Numbered from the stretch's first letter, positions 10,401 to 19,369 are shown. The stretch is 64,000 nucleotides of DNA from an uncultured Olsenella sp. (GCA_949291295.1 CASEVE010000002.1:54098-118097), one strand, 5' to 3'. Numbers and translations: made by a program. Notes: a model not told the origin generated them from the sequence alone.

Positions 10401-10677
10401 TGTAGCTCTGGAACACAAATCCGATGCGGTTGTTGCGGTAGGTGTCCCAGTCGTGGTCCTTGTACTTCTTCGTGGAGATGCCGTCGATGACGAGGTCGCC
10501 CTCGTCAAAGTGATCGAGGCCGCCCACGATGTTGAGCATCGTGGTCTTGCCGGAGCCCGAGGGACCAAGCACCGCAACAAACTCGTTGTCACGGAAGGCA
10601 ACGGAGACGTGGTCGAGCGCAACCTGCGTGAAGGAACCCGTGGTGTATCGCTTGCAGATGTCGTTGAGCTCGAGCAT
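7450..10677 (-). CDS. ABC transporter, fused ATPase and FtsX-type permease
   Basis: 1075-aa single-chain transporter. The N-terminal ATPase has Walker [10 protein letters not shown] (38-46), Q-loop [10 protein letters not shown], signature LSGGQMQRV and Walker [14 protein letters not shown], of the LolD/MacB class. A transmembrane helix around residues 260-285 ([20 protein letters not shown]) leads into an extracellular domain of roughly 620 residues. Three C-terminal helices with the FtsX signature [20 protein letters not shown] follow. MacB-like transporters act as mechanotransmission pumps for peptides, lipoproteins or antimicrobials; the substrate here is unknown. The start ATG 10677 gives a typical ATPase N-terminus. 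It is not in an operon with neighbours; the nearest gene upstream is divergent. Confidence 0.88.
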   Translation of the reverse strand: MLELNDICKRYTTGSFTQVALDHVSVAFRDNEFVAVLGPSGSGKTTMLNIVGGLDHFDEGDLVIDGISTKKYKDHDWDTYRNNRIGFVFQSYNLIPHQTILANVELALTLSGVGRSERRRRALDALARVGLADHVNKRPSQLSGGQMQRVAIARALINDPEILLADEPTGALDSATSVQVMDLLKEVAQDRLVIMVTHNPELAHQYATRIVELSDGHITSDSDPFDPATAPRREAKKARRTSMSFLTALGLSFNNLMTKKGRTIMTAFAGSIGIIGIAAILALANGVNEYIARVEEDTLSSYPLTISKQSMDISGMLSEDMGASGKASGEKDGDADDSAQIPEFMMLTDMFASVGSNDLSGLKSYLDSGEAGIEDDVNAIQYDYGITPLVYAADTSEGVTQLNPNAFSTAMTGGASGTATAGMSTGGMSVFNEMIDDQELLDAQYDVVAGRWASAPDECVLVLTQSGRISDYTLYGIGVLDPAELTQMVTTALSGTAGETEIAEADVDFTYDDALALDFKVISPADTYRKNAETGGWTNMSNDEDFMRSAVDQGLDLHVVGVVRPNETSDAKALSAGIAYTPELTLELMERSDNSQIVQQQLDSPDVDVFTGKTFDTLQEEARKGVDLESLFTVDEDALRSAFSFDTSGIAAGFDPSGLDLSGISVDLSSVADSVDVESLVAGAPAPDFTSIIDQELADPALTTEQLEEVAQLGGQLSQGFVAWWGENAGTIDPDDPEFVQKLASYFDQYLSTEGAQDVLNQIEAVAGEPVRTRVQEIASDYVSGSLAPYLQNFLQSLSSQIGSAISSQLQSAMASVLEQYAAQATASLSNLQSAFSVNVDALESAVHFNMDAEDLASLMESYANASQLTYDNNLQTLGYATPDDPAAIQIYPKDFEAKERVVDAIDVYNEEQRAAGNDDAVISYTDYMGVIMGSVTDIVNMISLVLIAFVSISLVVSSIMIGIITYISVLERKKEIGILRAIGASKGNVASVFNAETFIEGLISGVFAIAVVVGVSIPVNAWVLADFDVQNIMSLPWSSAAILVCISVGLTLVAGLIPSSAASRRDPVEALRSE

Positions 10678-10872
10678 GTGGTGCCTCCGGACGGTGTGCT
10701 TATGACGACTTCATGGTACCCAAACCCGTCCTTGCCAAACCCACCTCGCACAACTCGGATACATTGCAGTGCGGGCTTTGGTCGTTGGGCGTTTCTGGAT
10801 ATGCCTGCCATCATGCCTCAGAAACCCTTGCGCGACGAGACGACCCCTCGCTTGACACGTAGAATGGAGGGC

Positions 10873-11496
10873 ATGAAGAGAATGCTTATGGCAGGTGGTC
10901 CGGGAGGAATCCCCGTTGAGGTTGAGCGCAAGCGCGTTCGGCGCCTCAACCTGCACGTGCGCTCGGACGGAACGGCGCACCTCTCCATCCCCCTCCACAG
11001 CTCGTTGGAAACCGCCCAGCGCTTTCTCGACGACCACGAGGACTGGCTGCGCAAGAGGATCGCCCACCGCGAAAAGCGCGGCGCAGAGCCCGAGGACGGG
11101 CTTATCCCGCTCTGGGGTCGGCTCGTGGACCTACCAGAGGGAACTGCAGCCGACGAGTTCTGGCGCAGGGAGCTGGCAGAGCGCCTACCCGATGTAATCT
11201 CGCGCATGGAGGGTGCCGTCGGAGCGCATGCGAGCGCCTGGCAGCTGCGCGCGATGTCAACGCGCTGGGGCTCGTGCACCCCAAAGACGGGGCGCGTCCG
11301 CATCAACGTGCGCCTGGCGGCATATCCTCCCACCTGTCTTGAGTATGTGGTGGCCCACGAGCTCACCCACCTGCTCGAGCCCAGCCACAACGCACGCTTT
11401 CACGAGCTTCTCGCCCGCGCGTACCCCAACGAGGTGCGCGCCCGGGCCATACTCCGAATGTCCCCTCGGGACGCCTGCGCGCTGCAGTGCCCCTGA
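10873..11496 (+). CDS. YgjP-type (DUF45) zinc metalloprotease
   Basis: 207-aa protein of the YgjP/DUF45 family, WLM-related zinc peptidases. The C-terminal half holds the signature STRWGSC and the metal site VVAHELTHLLEPSHNARFHELL, where two His and one Glu would bind and activate zinc. The N-terminal half is the usual beta-rich region with KRVRRLNLHVRSDG. ATG 10873 follows GGAGG but only two bases away; ATG 10864 and ATG 10882 are in frame and possible. The role in the cell is not established for the family. It is convergent with cstA, with two 50-bp hairpin units in between. Confidence 0.82.
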   Translation: MKRMLMAGGPGGIPVEVERKRVRRLNLHVRSDGTAHLSIPLHSSLETAQRFLDDHEDWLRKRIAHREKRGAEPEDGLIPLWGRLVDLPEGTAADEFWRRELAERLPDVISRMEGAVGAHASAWQLRAMSTRWGSCTPKTGRVRINVRLAAYPPTCLEYVVAHELTHLLEPSHNARFHELLARAYPNEVRARAILRMSPRDACALQCP

Positions 11497-11533
11497 GGCT
11501 AAATTCGTCCGGAACCCGCTCGCAGGCGGATAA

Positions 11534-11644
11534 GGGGCGTCATATGGACGCTTCCAACCAGAAAAGAGTCCGGACGCCGCCCGTGCATAGAAAAGAGGCG
11601 GCTCCCGGACGTTTTAGTCTCCCAAAACGTCCGAAAGCTGCCCG
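11534..11644. repeat. Two 50-bp dyad units (family A)
   Basis: Units at 11534-11583 and 11595-11644, each exactly 50 bases, separated by 11. Outer arms are GGGCG-like against CGCCC (positions 2-6 and 45-49 of a unit). Inner arms are of the CCGGACG/CGTCCG type (about 12-17 and 34-39). They fill the space between two convergent genes (metalloprotease and cstA), so as RNA they could stop transcription from both sides. The same 50-base design recurs at 19396-19624 and 43100-43289. Confidence 0.8.
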
Positions 11645-11664
11645 CGTCGGATTATGAGTGTCGG

Positions 11665-13467
11665 CTACTTGCCGCAGCGCTCACGGCCGAGCTCGGACCA
11701 CTCGGGCTCCTCGTCGGGAATCGAGCCCGCGCTCTTGCCGAAGAGCTCGCGCAGGCAGTTATACGCCACGATGAGGCCGAGCACCACCAGCAGGATCGCA
11801 AAGACGAGCTGGAGGCCCGAGGTGGCGATCACGGCAGCGCCGCTCGCGGCGAGCGCGCTCACGCAGCCGATGATGCTCTGGACGAGCGACGTGAACGTGC
11901 ACACCAGCAGGAAGGCCACCGGCACGTAGAGCATCCAACCCTTGCGGCCGGTGCACTTGCAGAAGACCGCGAGCATGATCATCGTCATGCCGCCGAGCAG
12001 CTGGTTGGAGGCGCCGAAGAGCGGCCAGATGTTGTTGTAACCACCAAAGGCGAGGGCGAGGCCCAGCGCCAGCGTGAGCACGGTTGCCACCCAGGTGTTG
12101 GAGAAGAGCTTGGCCGCTCCCTCGGCACCTGCGCCGGCCTCCTCGGCCGCGTCGTTGCTCTTGGAGAAGAACTCCTGGAACGAGAGGCGCCCGATGCGCG
12201 CCACGGCATCAACGGAGGTGAGCGCGAGCGCCGAGACGCACATCGTCATGAAGACGGTAGCAAGTGTGGAGTCCACGCCAAACGCCGTCATGCCGCGCGC
12301 CACGCCCTGCGAGAAGATCTGGAACGGCGTGGCCGCAGCGCCGTTGTTGAGAAGACCGGTACCGGCGGTGTTGAGGTCGGAGAACATGATCGCAGCAAAG
12401 ACGATGGCGAGCACGCCCACGAAGGACTCCAGAACCATGGCGCCATAGCCTACGGGAAGCGCATCCTTCTCGTTGGAGAGCTGCTTGGAGGAGGTGTTGG
12501 TGGAGACGAGGCTGTGGAAGCCGGAGAGCGCGCCGCACGCCACGGAGACGAAGAGCAGCGGGAAGAGGTAGCTGCCCTTGCCCGCGAGCGCAGAGAGGTC
12601 GGCCACCATGGGGGCGGTCATCTGCGCCTGGCCGGCGGCACCGAGCACAAAGACGCCCACCACGGCGCACGCGATCATGACGAGCATCATGATCGAGGTG
12701 AGGTAGTCGCGCGGCTGCTTGAGCGTCTGGATGGGCATGGCTGCGGCAAAGAGCAGGTAGACCGTGATGACCGCAAACCAGCCGAGCTTGTCTAGATAGA
12801 CCGGGAACTGCATGCCCACGGCAAACATAGCAACGAAGAGCACCACGGCGAGCACGAGCTCCTTCCAGCCCCTGAGCCCAAAGTGGCGGCTTGCCCACCC
12901 AAAGGCGATGGCCACAAAGGTGAAGAGGATCGAGATGGTGCCCGCGGCGCCGCCGGCGTAGGAGGTCGCGGCATCGACGGCACCCACGGCGTCGAAGGTG
13001 GCCTTGAACGTGCCGGCGACCATGTCCACGAAGGCCGCGATCACGATGATGGTAAAAAGCCAGCTAAACAGCAGGAACAGACGGCGTCCCGTGCGTCCGA
13101 TGTACTTCTCGATGAGCTGCGCGAGCGACTTGCCGTTGTTGCGCACGGATGCGTAGAGCGCGCCAAAGTCGTGCACGGCGCCGAAGAAGATGCCGCCCAC
13201 AAGAACCCACAGCAGCACCGGCAGCCAGCCGAACATCATCGCGGCGATGGTACCGGTGACGGGACCGGCGCCGCAGATGGAGCTGAACTGGTGCGAGAAG
13301 GTCGTGAAGCACGAAGCAGGCGAGAAGTTCTTGCCGTCCTCCATACGACGAGCGGGCGTGAGGTCCTGCTCGTCGATGCCCCACGTGCGCGCAAGCCAGC
13401 GGCCGTAGAGCAGGTACCCGACGACCAGCACCGCGGCCGCAACGAGCACGATAACGATTCCGTTCAT
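11665..13467 (-). CDS. cstA: Carbon starvation protein CstA family peptide/pyruvate transporter
   Basis: 600-aa polytopic membrane protein. It shows the CstA signature regions EDGKNFSPASCFTTFSHQFS, ICGAGPVTGTIAAMMFGWLP and WVLVGGIFFGAVHDFGALYAS near the N-terminus, and about sixteen hydrophobic helices. CstA proteins import peptides or pyruvate under carbon limitation; BtsT and CstA are the characterised members. The length is shorter than the roughly 700-aa E. coli proteins, as is common in Gram-positives. ATG 13467 is chosen over 13503 because GGGGGA lies just upstream and the protein then begins with the first helix. It is convergent with the metalloprotease gene and divergent from the response regulator gene, and stands as a single transcription unit. 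Confidence 0.92.
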   Translation of the reverse strand: MNGIVIVLVAAAVLVVGYLLYGRWLARTWGIDEQDLTPARRMEDGKNFSPASCFTTFSHQFSSICGAGPVTGTIAAMMFGWLPVLLWVLVGGIFFGAVHDFGALYASVRNNGKSLAQLIEKYIGRTGRRLFLLFSWLFTIIVIAAFVDMVAGTFKATFDAVGAVDAATSYAGGAAGTISILFTFVAIAFGWASRHFGLRGWKELVLAVVLFVAMFAVGMQFPVYLDKLGWFAVITVYLLFAAAMPIQTLKQPRDYLTSIMMLVMIACAVVGVFVLGAAGQAQMTAPMVADLSALAGKGSYLFPLLFVSVACGALSGFHSLVSTNTSSKQLSNEKDALPVGYGAMVLESFVGVLAIVFAAIMFSDLNTAGTGLLNNGAAATPFQIFSQGVARGMTAFGVDSTLATVFMTMCVSALALTSVDAVARIGRLSFQEFFSKSNDAAEEAGAGAEGAAKLFSNTWVATVLTLALGLALAFGGYNNIWPLFGASNQLLGGMTMIMLAVFCKCTGRKGWMLYVPVAFLLVCTFTSLVQSIIGCVSALAASGAAVIATSGLQLVFAILLVVLGLIVAYNCLRELFGKSAGSIPDEEPEWSELGRERCGK

Positions 13468-13635
13468 CTTTCCCCCTTTGCAGAGCTTTGGAACGTCGGA
13501 CATGTTGCGCGCTTAACATCTATGATGCAATTCGCAGCTCACACATGGTTTCTGACCGCTAACCGTCAAGAAACATACCGTTCACGGAACGCGTCCGCTT
13601 TGTACCGGACGCATTTTGGACACGCGTGCGGGGAG

Positions 13636-13680
13636 GTGACGAAAGAGTCACGGACCCGCGCGCTTCTCGGCACCTATACT
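13636..13680 (+). promoter_or_regulatory. Promoter of two-component operon with 11-bp direct repeat
   Basis: GTGACGA (13636-13642) and GTCACGG (13647-13653) are offset by exactly 11 bp, one helical turn, as in OmpR-family binding sites. TATACT at 13675-13680 is a good -10. The transporter promoter at 15587-15635 has the same repeat (GTCACGT twice, 11 bp apart) at a similar distance from its -10. This suggests that the adjacent response regulator controls both. No convincing -35 is visible, which fits an activator-dependent promoter. Confidence 0.5.
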
Positions 13681-13704
13681 CATGGCAACGACGAAGGGAG
13701 GACC

Positions 13705-14406
13705 ATGCAACACCAGCGCATCCTGCTCGCCGAGGACGACCCGCTCATCGTGGAGGGCCTCTCGGAGCTTCTTGCAAACGAGGGGTTTGTGGTGGACTCC
13801 TCCCCCACCCAGAAGGGCGCCGTCGAGCTTGCGTGCCGGCCAGGCGCAGGCTACGCGCTCGCCCTCGTTGACCTCACGCTTGCCGAGGGTAACGGCTTTG
13901 CCGTCTGCAACGCAGTCAAGCGAGCGACGCCGGACGTTCCCGTCATTTTTCTCACCGCGGCAGACGACGAGCTCAACACCGTAACCGGCCTCTCCATGGG
14001 TGCGGACGACTATGTGGCCAAGCCCTTCCGCCCGCGCGAGCTCGTGGCGCGCATCCAGGCGGCGATTCGTCGAGCGCACCCGGAGCGCTCCACGCTGAGC
14101 TTGGGGCGCCTGACTATCGACCCGGACCGCGCCTACGTGGAGAAGGACGGGCGCGAGGTGCTGCTCTCCGCCCTCGAGTATCGCCTGCTGCTCCTCTTTG
14201 CGAAAAACGCCGACAAGCTGGTGACGCGCGACATGATGCGCGACGCCCTCTGGGACGACGCCGGCGCCTACGTTGAGGAGAACACCCTCTCCGTCTACAT
14301 CAAGCGCCTGCGCGACAAGCTCGAGGACGACCCCACGGCGCCTGAGCTCATCGTCACCGTGCGCGGCCTGGGCTACAAGGCGCGCAGCAGAGGAGGAGTG
14401 GCGTGA
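13705..14406 (+). CDS. OmpR-family response regulator
   Basis: 233-aa two-domain response regulator. The receiver has the acidic pair at residues 11-12, the phosphoacceptor Asp in ALVDLTLAEGNG (D56), and the conserved Lys in YVAKPFRPREL. The C-terminal winged helix (about 130-230) ends VRGLGYKA, typical of OmpR/PhoB. ATG 13705 lies behind AAGGGAGG. The stop TGA overlaps the kinase GTG start (GTGA), so the pair is translationally coupled. The kinase with its short extracytoplasmic part, and the ABC transporter immediately downstream, resemble Bce/Van-type modules for antimicrobial peptide or cell-envelope stress sensing. The inducing signal is not readable. Confidence 0.93.
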   Translation: MQHQRILLAEDDPLIVEGLSELLANEGFVVDSSPTQKGAVELACRPGAGYALALVDLTLAEGNGFAVCNAVKRATPDVPVIFLTAADDELNTVTGLSMGADDYVAKPFRPRELVARIQAAIRRAHPERSTLSLGRLTIDPDRAYVEKDGREVLLSALEYRLLLLFAKNADKLVTRDMMRDALWDDAGAYVEENTLSVYIKRLRDKLEDDPTAPELIVTVRGLGYKARSRGGVA

Positions 14407-15437
14407 TCTTAAGGAACCGCGAGGTCTGGCGCACCGTAATCGCGTTTCTTGCGGTGGGTGCGACCGGCTCCGTTGCCGCCTGGCAGCTTGCGGGCGCAGC
14501 GGCGGCGCTCTGCGTTGCGGGGGTTACGGGGGCGCTGCTTGTGATCCTTCTCGTTGTGACGCGGCGCCGCTATAGGGCGATTGCCAAGATGGCGTCGCAG
14601 ATCGATGATGTTTTGCACGGGTCGCGCGACGTGAGCTTCGAGCGCATGCGCGAGGGCGAGCTTGCGATTCTGGCCTCGGAGCTCGACAAGATGACGAGCC
14701 GGCTTGCGCTTGCCAACGATGACCTCAAGCGCGAGAAGAACGCTCTGGCAGATGCCCTGGCAGACATATCGCACCAGCTCAAGACGCCGCTCACCTCGCT
14801 TGCCCTCATGACGTCGCTCGTGCGCGGCCAGCTATTGGAGTCGGGTGGCCACGAGGCGGAGCTCGCGCGCCTGCGCACGATGGAGCGTCTTGAGGACCGT
14901 GTGGAGTGGCTCGTCTCGTCCCTGCTCAAGCTCGCCCGCATCGACGCAGGTGTGGTGCGCTTCGTCCGCGCGCACGTGAGCGGGGCGGAACTGGTGGCGC
15001 GCGCGTCCGAGCCGCTGGCGGTGGCGTTTGACCTTGCCGATGTGACGCTCGAGCAGAGTGTCCAAGACGGTGCGGGCTTTGAGAGCGACCTTGCCTGGAC
15101 GGCCGAGGCCCTAGAAAACGTACTCAAGAACTGCCTCGAGCACACGCCTGCCGGCGGAACGGTGCACGTGAGCTGCACGGAAGACGCGCTGGCCTTTCGG
15201 CTGTGCGTTGAGGACAGCGGCCCCGGCATAGCGCCAGACGATCTCCCCCACGTCTTTGAGCGCTTCTATCGCGGAGGCGAGAAGAACGTGCCCTCTGAGG
15301 TTGACCCCGGCGGCGTGGGCATTGGCCTTGCCCTCGCAAAGAGCCTCGTCACCGCACAGGGCGGGTCCGTTCGCGCCGGAAACGCCGCAGGCGGCGGCGC
15401 ACGGTTCGACATCGTCTTCTTCAAGGCCACGGTATAG
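14403..15437 (+). CDS. Sensor histidine kinase with two adjacent TM helices
   Basis: 344-aa kinase. Two hydrophobic helices (about residues 12-32 and 36-53) are joined by only a few residues, so there is essentially no extracellular sensor domain, as in intramembrane-sensing BceS-like kinases. A HAMP-like linker leads to the phosphoacceptor box DISHQLKTPLTSL (His 124). The ATPase domain has the N box ENVLKNCLEHTPAGG, G1 VEDSGPGIAP, F box FERFYRGG and G2 GVGIGLALAKSL. GTG 14403 overlaps the regulator stop. Such kinases usually sense through their ABC transporter partner, here most likely the system at 15660-19369. Confidence 0.92.
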   Translation: MILRNREVWRTVIAFLAVGATGSVAAWQLAGAAAALCVAGVTGALLVILLVVTRRRYRAIAKMASQIDDVLHGSRDVSFERMREGELAILASELDKMTSRLALANDDLKREKNALADALADISHQLKTPLTSLALMTSLVRGQLLESGGHEAELARLRTMERLEDRVEWLVSSLLKLARIDAGVVRFVRAHVSGAELVARASEPLAVAFDLADVTLEQSVQDGAGFESDLAWTAEALENVLKNCLEHTPAGGTVHVSCTEDALAFRLCVEDSGPGIAPDDLPHVFERFYRGGEKNVPSEVDPGGVGIGLALAKSLVTAQGGSVRAGNAAGGGARFDIVFFKATV

Positions 15438-15455
15438 CAGCGGCGGCGGGGTGAT

Positions 15456-15525
15456 GGCGGGGCAAACTGTGATGACAGGGGTGACAGTTTACCCTGTCAC
15501 CCCTGTCATCACAGTTTGCCCCGCC
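15456..15525. repeat. 70-bp perfect palindrome (32-bp stem, 6-nt loop)
   Basis: Arms 15456-15487 and 15494-15525 are perfectly complementary over 32 bp with the loop TTTACC. It begins 18 bases after the kinase stop and would form a very stable hairpin in RNA. The central 20 bases equal the reverse complement of 7427-7446. Further GC-rich, partly complementary sequence continues on both sides to about 15578. It may terminate or attenuate transcription between the two-component genes and the transporter. Confidence 0.85.
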
Positions 15526-15586
15526 GCCCCTGTCATCACCGCCGCCCCGCCGCCGCCATCGCCCCGTCGCCGCTGCCTTACAGATT

Positions 15587-15635
15587 CGTCACGTGCGCGT
15601 CACGTCCGCGCAGGCTGCCTCGCGCACCATAGAAT
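15587..15635 (+). promoter_or_regulatory. Transporter promoter with tandem CGTCACGT boxes
   Basis: CGTCACGT occurs at 15587-15594 and again at 15598-15605, exactly 11 bp apart. A -10 like TAGAAT lies at 15630-15635, about 25 bases before the start codon at 15660. No -35 is evident and the boxes cover that region, a layout typical of activation by OmpR-type regulators. The related pair at 13636-13653 in front of the response regulator gene supports a shared regulator. Confidence 0.5.
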
Positions 15636-15659
15636 TGACGATAACCACAAGGAGGCAGC

Positions 15660-16340
15660 ATGGACATTCTGCGAATTGAGCACCTCACCAAGACGTACGG
15701 CTCGGGTGACACCGCCGTGCGCGCGCTCGACGACGTGAGCTTCTCCGTAGGCGCGGGTGAGTTCGCGGCAATTATCGGTAGCTCGGGATCAGGTAAGTCG
15801 ACGCTTCTACACATGATAGGCGGCGTTGACCGTCCCACATCGGGCACCGTGTACCTGAACGGTGAGAATGTCTTTGAGCGCTCGGACGAGCAGCTCGCGG
15901 TGTTTAGGCGCCGCGAGGTGGGGCTGGTCTACCAGTTCTACAACCTCGTGCCGGTGCTCGACGTGGTGGAGAACATGTGCCTGCCCGTGCTCATGGACGG
16001 ACGCGCCGTCAACGAGAAGCGCCTCACGGGACTGCTGCACACGCTCGGCCTTGAGGGCCGCGAGCACCACCTGCCCAACCAGCTCTCCGGAGGCCAGCAG
16101 CAGCGCGTGGCAATTGGGCGCGCGCTCATGAACGCACCTGCCGTGGTGCTAGCCGACGAGCCCACGGGCAACCTCGACTCCAAGAACTCAGCCGAGATCA
16201 TGGCCCTGCTACGAAAGTCCAACCGCGAACTCAGGCAGACGCTCATCGTGATCACGCACGACGAGGACATCGCGCTTACCGCCGACCGCGTGATCTCCCT
16301 CGAGGACGGTCGCATCGCCTCCGACACAAGGGCGAGGTAG
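15660..16340 (+). CDS. ABC transporter ATP-binding protein (MacB/BceA type)
   Basis: 226-aa ATPase with Walker A GSSGSGKST, Q-loop VYQFYNLVPVLDVVENM, signature LSGGQQQRV and Walker B VVLADEPTGNLDSKNS, of the LolD/BceA class that partners FtsX-type permeases. ATG 15660 is preceded by AAGGAGG. The permease gene starts two bases after its stop, so the two form one operon. Downstream position to a two-component system without a real sensor domain suggests a detoxification or flux-sensing role against envelope-active peptides. That role is inference. Confidence 0.92.
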   Translation: MDILRIEHLTKTYGSGDTAVRALDDVSFSVGAGEFAAIIGSSGSGKSTLLHMIGGVDRPTSGTVYLNGENVFERSDEQLAVFRRREVGLVYQFYNLVPVLDVVENMCLPVLMDGRAVNEKRLTGLLHTLGLEGREHHLPNQLSGGQQQRVAIGRALMNAPAVVLADEPTGNLDSKNSAEIMALLRKSNRELRQTLIVITHDEDIALTADRVISLEDGRIASDTRAR

Positions 16341-16342
16341 TC

Positions 16343-19300
16343 ATGGCCAAGCACTTCAAGGGCGAGAAGGGCGCACCGGGCGAGAAGGACCGTGCGCTCG
16401 CGGCCGCTGCCCCTCGCGGCAACGTCTTTACCCGCTTCACGCTGCGCTCGCTCGCCGCCAACCGCGTGCGGACCACGGTCACGATCGTGGGCGTGGCGCT
16501 CGCGACGGGCCTGCTCATGGCCGTGCTCGCCAGCGTCACGAGCCTGCACGCCGCCATCGTGAACTATATTCGCTCCACCGACGGCGTCTGGCAGGAGTCC
16601 TTCGACTACACCGACGACGCCACGCTCGGCAATCTGCTCACGCTCGCCGGCGACCACCTCGACCGGCTTGCCACTCGCCGCGACCTCGGCGCCGTGGCGC
16701 TCTCGGAGGAGAACGCCGAGTACGCGGGCACCTACCTCGGCATCTATGACCTGCCCGTAGAGAGCGCGAGCACCCCGCGCGCGGCGGGAGACACCGACTA
16801 CGCGGTCTACCCCGCCCCGGAGCTGGACGAAGGACGCCTTCCCGAGAAGCCCGGAGAGATCGCGCTCCCCGCGTACCTGCGCGGCGAGACGTTCGTCTCC
16901 GGAGCGTCGCAGCTCTCCGGCGTGGACGGCGGCGCCACCTCTGAAGGCGAGTTCGAGCTTGGGAGCGAGGTCACGCTTGCCGCCGGCCGGCGCGTGTGGG
17001 TGAGCGAGCCGGAGACCCCCATCAAGTCCGGCGCCCTCTTCCAGGTTGAGTACAGCTATGAGACCGGCGAGGACGGCTCCATCGAAGAGGGCGAGACCGT
17101 CCTCGAGACCCTGACCGACGTCGGCGAAGCGCGCACCTACACCGTGGTCGGCTTCGTGAGCACCAGCTATAGCGACGGCAACGTGGCCTACGTCAGCCCC
17201 GACGAGCCAGCCATGACCGCCTCCGAGAGCGCCATCGGCAACGCGTTCTTCTCGACCACCGGATATGCGAGCGAGAACGAGCTCGACCAGCTCATGGCGC
17301 GCCTCCTCGGCGAGGACGGCAGCTGGGCCACCAACTCCTCCCTGCTCACGTACCAGGGGCTCGACACGGGACGCCAGATCACCACCTCGCTCGTGCTCTT
17401 TGCGGGCGCGCTCGCCGCGGTGATCGTGGTGGCGGCCGTCTCGCTCATCTCCAATGCGTTCAGAATCTCCATCTCGGAGCGCACGCGGCAGTTCGGCCTG
17501 CTGGCCTCGCTCGGCGCCTCGCGCCGGCAGCTCAGGCGAACGGTCTACATTGAGGCGGGCATCATCGGGCTCATCGGCATCCCGATCGGCGTGGCGCTCG
17601 GCATTGGCGGGGCGGCCGTGGCCTTTGCGCTCACCGCCGAGGGCTGGTCGATGATCGTGGGCAACGGCGTCACCGTGGGCCTCGTGCTCCGCCCGCTCGA
17701 CGCTGTGGCGGCCGTCGCGCTCGGTGCCCTCGCGCTTCTGGTGAGCGCGCTCGCGCCTTCGCTGCGCGCGAGCCGCGTCTCCGCCGTGGACGCCATCCGG
17801 CAGACGCAGGACGTGCGACCGAGCAAGCGGCTCCTGCGCGTGTTCCGGCGCCGCCGCACCGCGATGGACGACTTCTCGGCGGACGGCCGACTCCCGCGCG
17901 GGCTGGCGGCGCGCCTTGGCGGCATGCCGGCGTTTCTCGCCCGCCGCACGCTGGCGGTCTCTGCGGGCAAGTCCCGTGCGGCCGCGATGGCGCTCGCCGT
18001 CTCCGTGGCGCTGCTCGTAACGGCGGGGCTTGTGTCCGACTACCTGAGCGGCATGACGAGCTACATCGACTACGGCGGCAGCGCCGACATGCAGATGTGG
18101 GTCTCCATGTCCGAGACCTCGAGTGAGCTCGCTGCCTCCCCCGCCGCCGTCAACATGAACGACATCACCACAGAGATCTCCCGTGTGAGCGGCGTCAAGG
18201 AGGGCAGCGCGAGCGGCATCGTGCGCACCTACGGCTCCGTGCACGTGGACCCCGCCGGCGTGAACTGGAACGCGGTGGACGCCTATGACGCAAGCTCGCC
18301 CTACGGCGGCTTTCAGATGGACCGCGAGGGCTACGGCAGCGCCGACTTCTACCTCGTGGACGACGCAACGTGGCACGCGCTCGCGGCAGACCTCGGCCTC
18401 TCCGGGGACGCTGCGGACCCCGAGCACGTCTCCTGCGTGGCCTTCAACCGCGTGAGCACCACCAACGAGAGCACCTACGGCGCCGTTGAGCCCTTCACGG
18501 GAAGCGTCGGAACGCTCGACGTGCTGCTGGCAGACCTCGCGGACAACCAGTGGCTCGCCATGAGCGACGACGGCAGCGCCTATGGGCTGCTCGAGCGTGA
18601 CGATGACGGCACCGAGGTGACGTTCGTCTCGCCCGCTTCCGAGCTGGGGCTTAAGACGATGAGCGTGCCCGTGGTCGCCTACACCGACAACCTGGGAGAG
18701 AGCTTTCCCATCGGCAGCGCCATGATGGACCAGACCACGGGACTCACGCTCGTGATGCCTGCGAGCGCCGTCTTTGGAAGCGAGCTCGAAGGCGCGATGA
18801 GCACGTCGGTCATCCAGTACTTCGCAAGCTTCGCTGAGGGCGCCGACGAGAACGCCGTCATCGAAGGCATTCAGAAGGCGCTCGGCGCGCGCGGCGACAT
18901 CGACACCGTGACCATCAACAACCTGCGCGAGTCCCTGCGCGAGTACAACGCGATGATCTTCACCGTGAACGTCTTCCTCTACTGCTTCATCGCGATCACG
19001 ATGGCGATTGCCGTGGCCAACGTCTTCAACACCATTGCCTCCGGCCTCATGCTGCGCACGCGCGAGTTTGCGACGCTGCAGTCCGTGGGCATGGGTCGGC
19101 GCGCGTTCCGGAAGATGATCTTCCTCGAGTGCGCGGACTTTGCGGTAAAGGGCCTCGTGGGCGGCGTGGTGCTGGCGACGCTCGTGAACTGGGGCTTCTT
19201 CGCGGCGCTCTCGAGCTCAATTTCCACGCTCGTCTTTGAGATGCCGTGGGGCCACGTGGCGCTGGCGTTTGCCGTGGTGGCCGTCGTGCTCGCCGCGAGC

Positions 19301-19369
19301 GCCGGCTACGCGCTGCGCAAGACACACGCGCTGAACCTCGTGGAGGCCCTGCGCGCGGACGTTCTGTAA
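16343..19369 (+). CDS. Large FtsX-type ABC permease (two FtsX domains)
   Basis: 1008-aa permease. A first helix after FTRFTLRSLAANRVRTTVTI is followed by an extracellular domain of about 270 residues, then three helices with the FtsX fingerprint SERTRQFGLLASLGASRRQLRR (first domain). A further helix near AAAMALAVSVALLVTAGLV precedes a second extracellular domain of about 300 residues. Three C-terminal helices follow, with LMLRTREFATLQSVGMGRRAF (second domain). The architecture is the double FtsX type seen in peptide-resistance and lipoprotein-related transporters. It is co-transcribed with the preceding ATPase. Substrate unknown; antimicrobial peptide handling is suggested by the adjacent two-component genes. 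Confidence 0.9.
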   Translation: MAKHFKGEKGAPGEKDRALAAAAPRGNVFTRFTLRSLAANRVRTTVTIVGVALATGLLMAVLASVTSLHAAIVNYIRSTDGVWQESFDYTDDATLGNLLTLAGDHLDRLATRRDLGAVALSEENAEYAGTYLGIYDLPVESASTPRAAGDTDYAVYPAPELDEGRLPEKPGEIALPAYLRGETFVSGASQLSGVDGGATSEGEFELGSEVTLAAGRRVWVSEPETPIKSGALFQVEYSYETGEDGSIEEGETVLETLTDVGEARTYTVVGFVSTSYSDGNVAYVSPDEPAMTASESAIGNAFFSTTGYASENELDQLMARLLGEDGSWATNSSLLTYQGLDTGRQITTSLVLFAGALAAVIVVAAVSLISNAFRISISERTRQFGLLASLGASRRQLRRTVYIEAGIIGLIGIPIGVALGIGGAAVAFALTAEGWSMIVGNGVTVGLVLRPLDAVAAVALGALALLVSALAPSLRASRVSAVDAIRQTQDVRPSKRLLRVFRRRRTAMDDFSADGRLPRGLAARLGGMPAFLARRTLAVSAGKSRAAAMALAVSVALLVTAGLVSDYLSGMTSYIDYGGSADMQMWVSMSETSSELAASPAAVNMNDITTEISRVSGVKEGSASGIVRTYGSVHVDPAGVNWNAVDAYDASSPYGGFQMDREGYGSADFYLVDDATWHALAADLGLSGDAADPEHVSCVAFNRVSTTNESTYGAVEPFTGSVGTLDVLLADLADNQWLAMSDDGSAYGLLERDDDGTEVTFVSPASELGLKTMSVPVVAYTDNLGESFPIGSAMMDQTTGLTLVMPASAVFGSELEGAMSTSVIQYFASFAEGADENAVIEGIQKALGARGDIDTVTINNLRESLREYNAMIFTVNVFLYCFIAITMAIAVANVFNTIASGLMLRTREFATLQSVGMGRRAFRKMIFLECADFAVKGLVGGVVLATLVNWGFFAALSSSISTLVFEMPWGHVALAFAVVAVVLAASAGYALRKTHALNLVEALRADVL

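Noticed and set aside
9004..10872. Long N-terminal extension of the YgjP-type protein
   Set aside because: The extension is antisense to the fused ABC transporter gene and has no domains; the peptidase begins at about 10873.
15938..18427. 829-codon open frame opposite the ABC transporter
   Set aside because: Low-complexity Arg/His/Gly translation; the plus strand has the real ATPase and FtsX permease.
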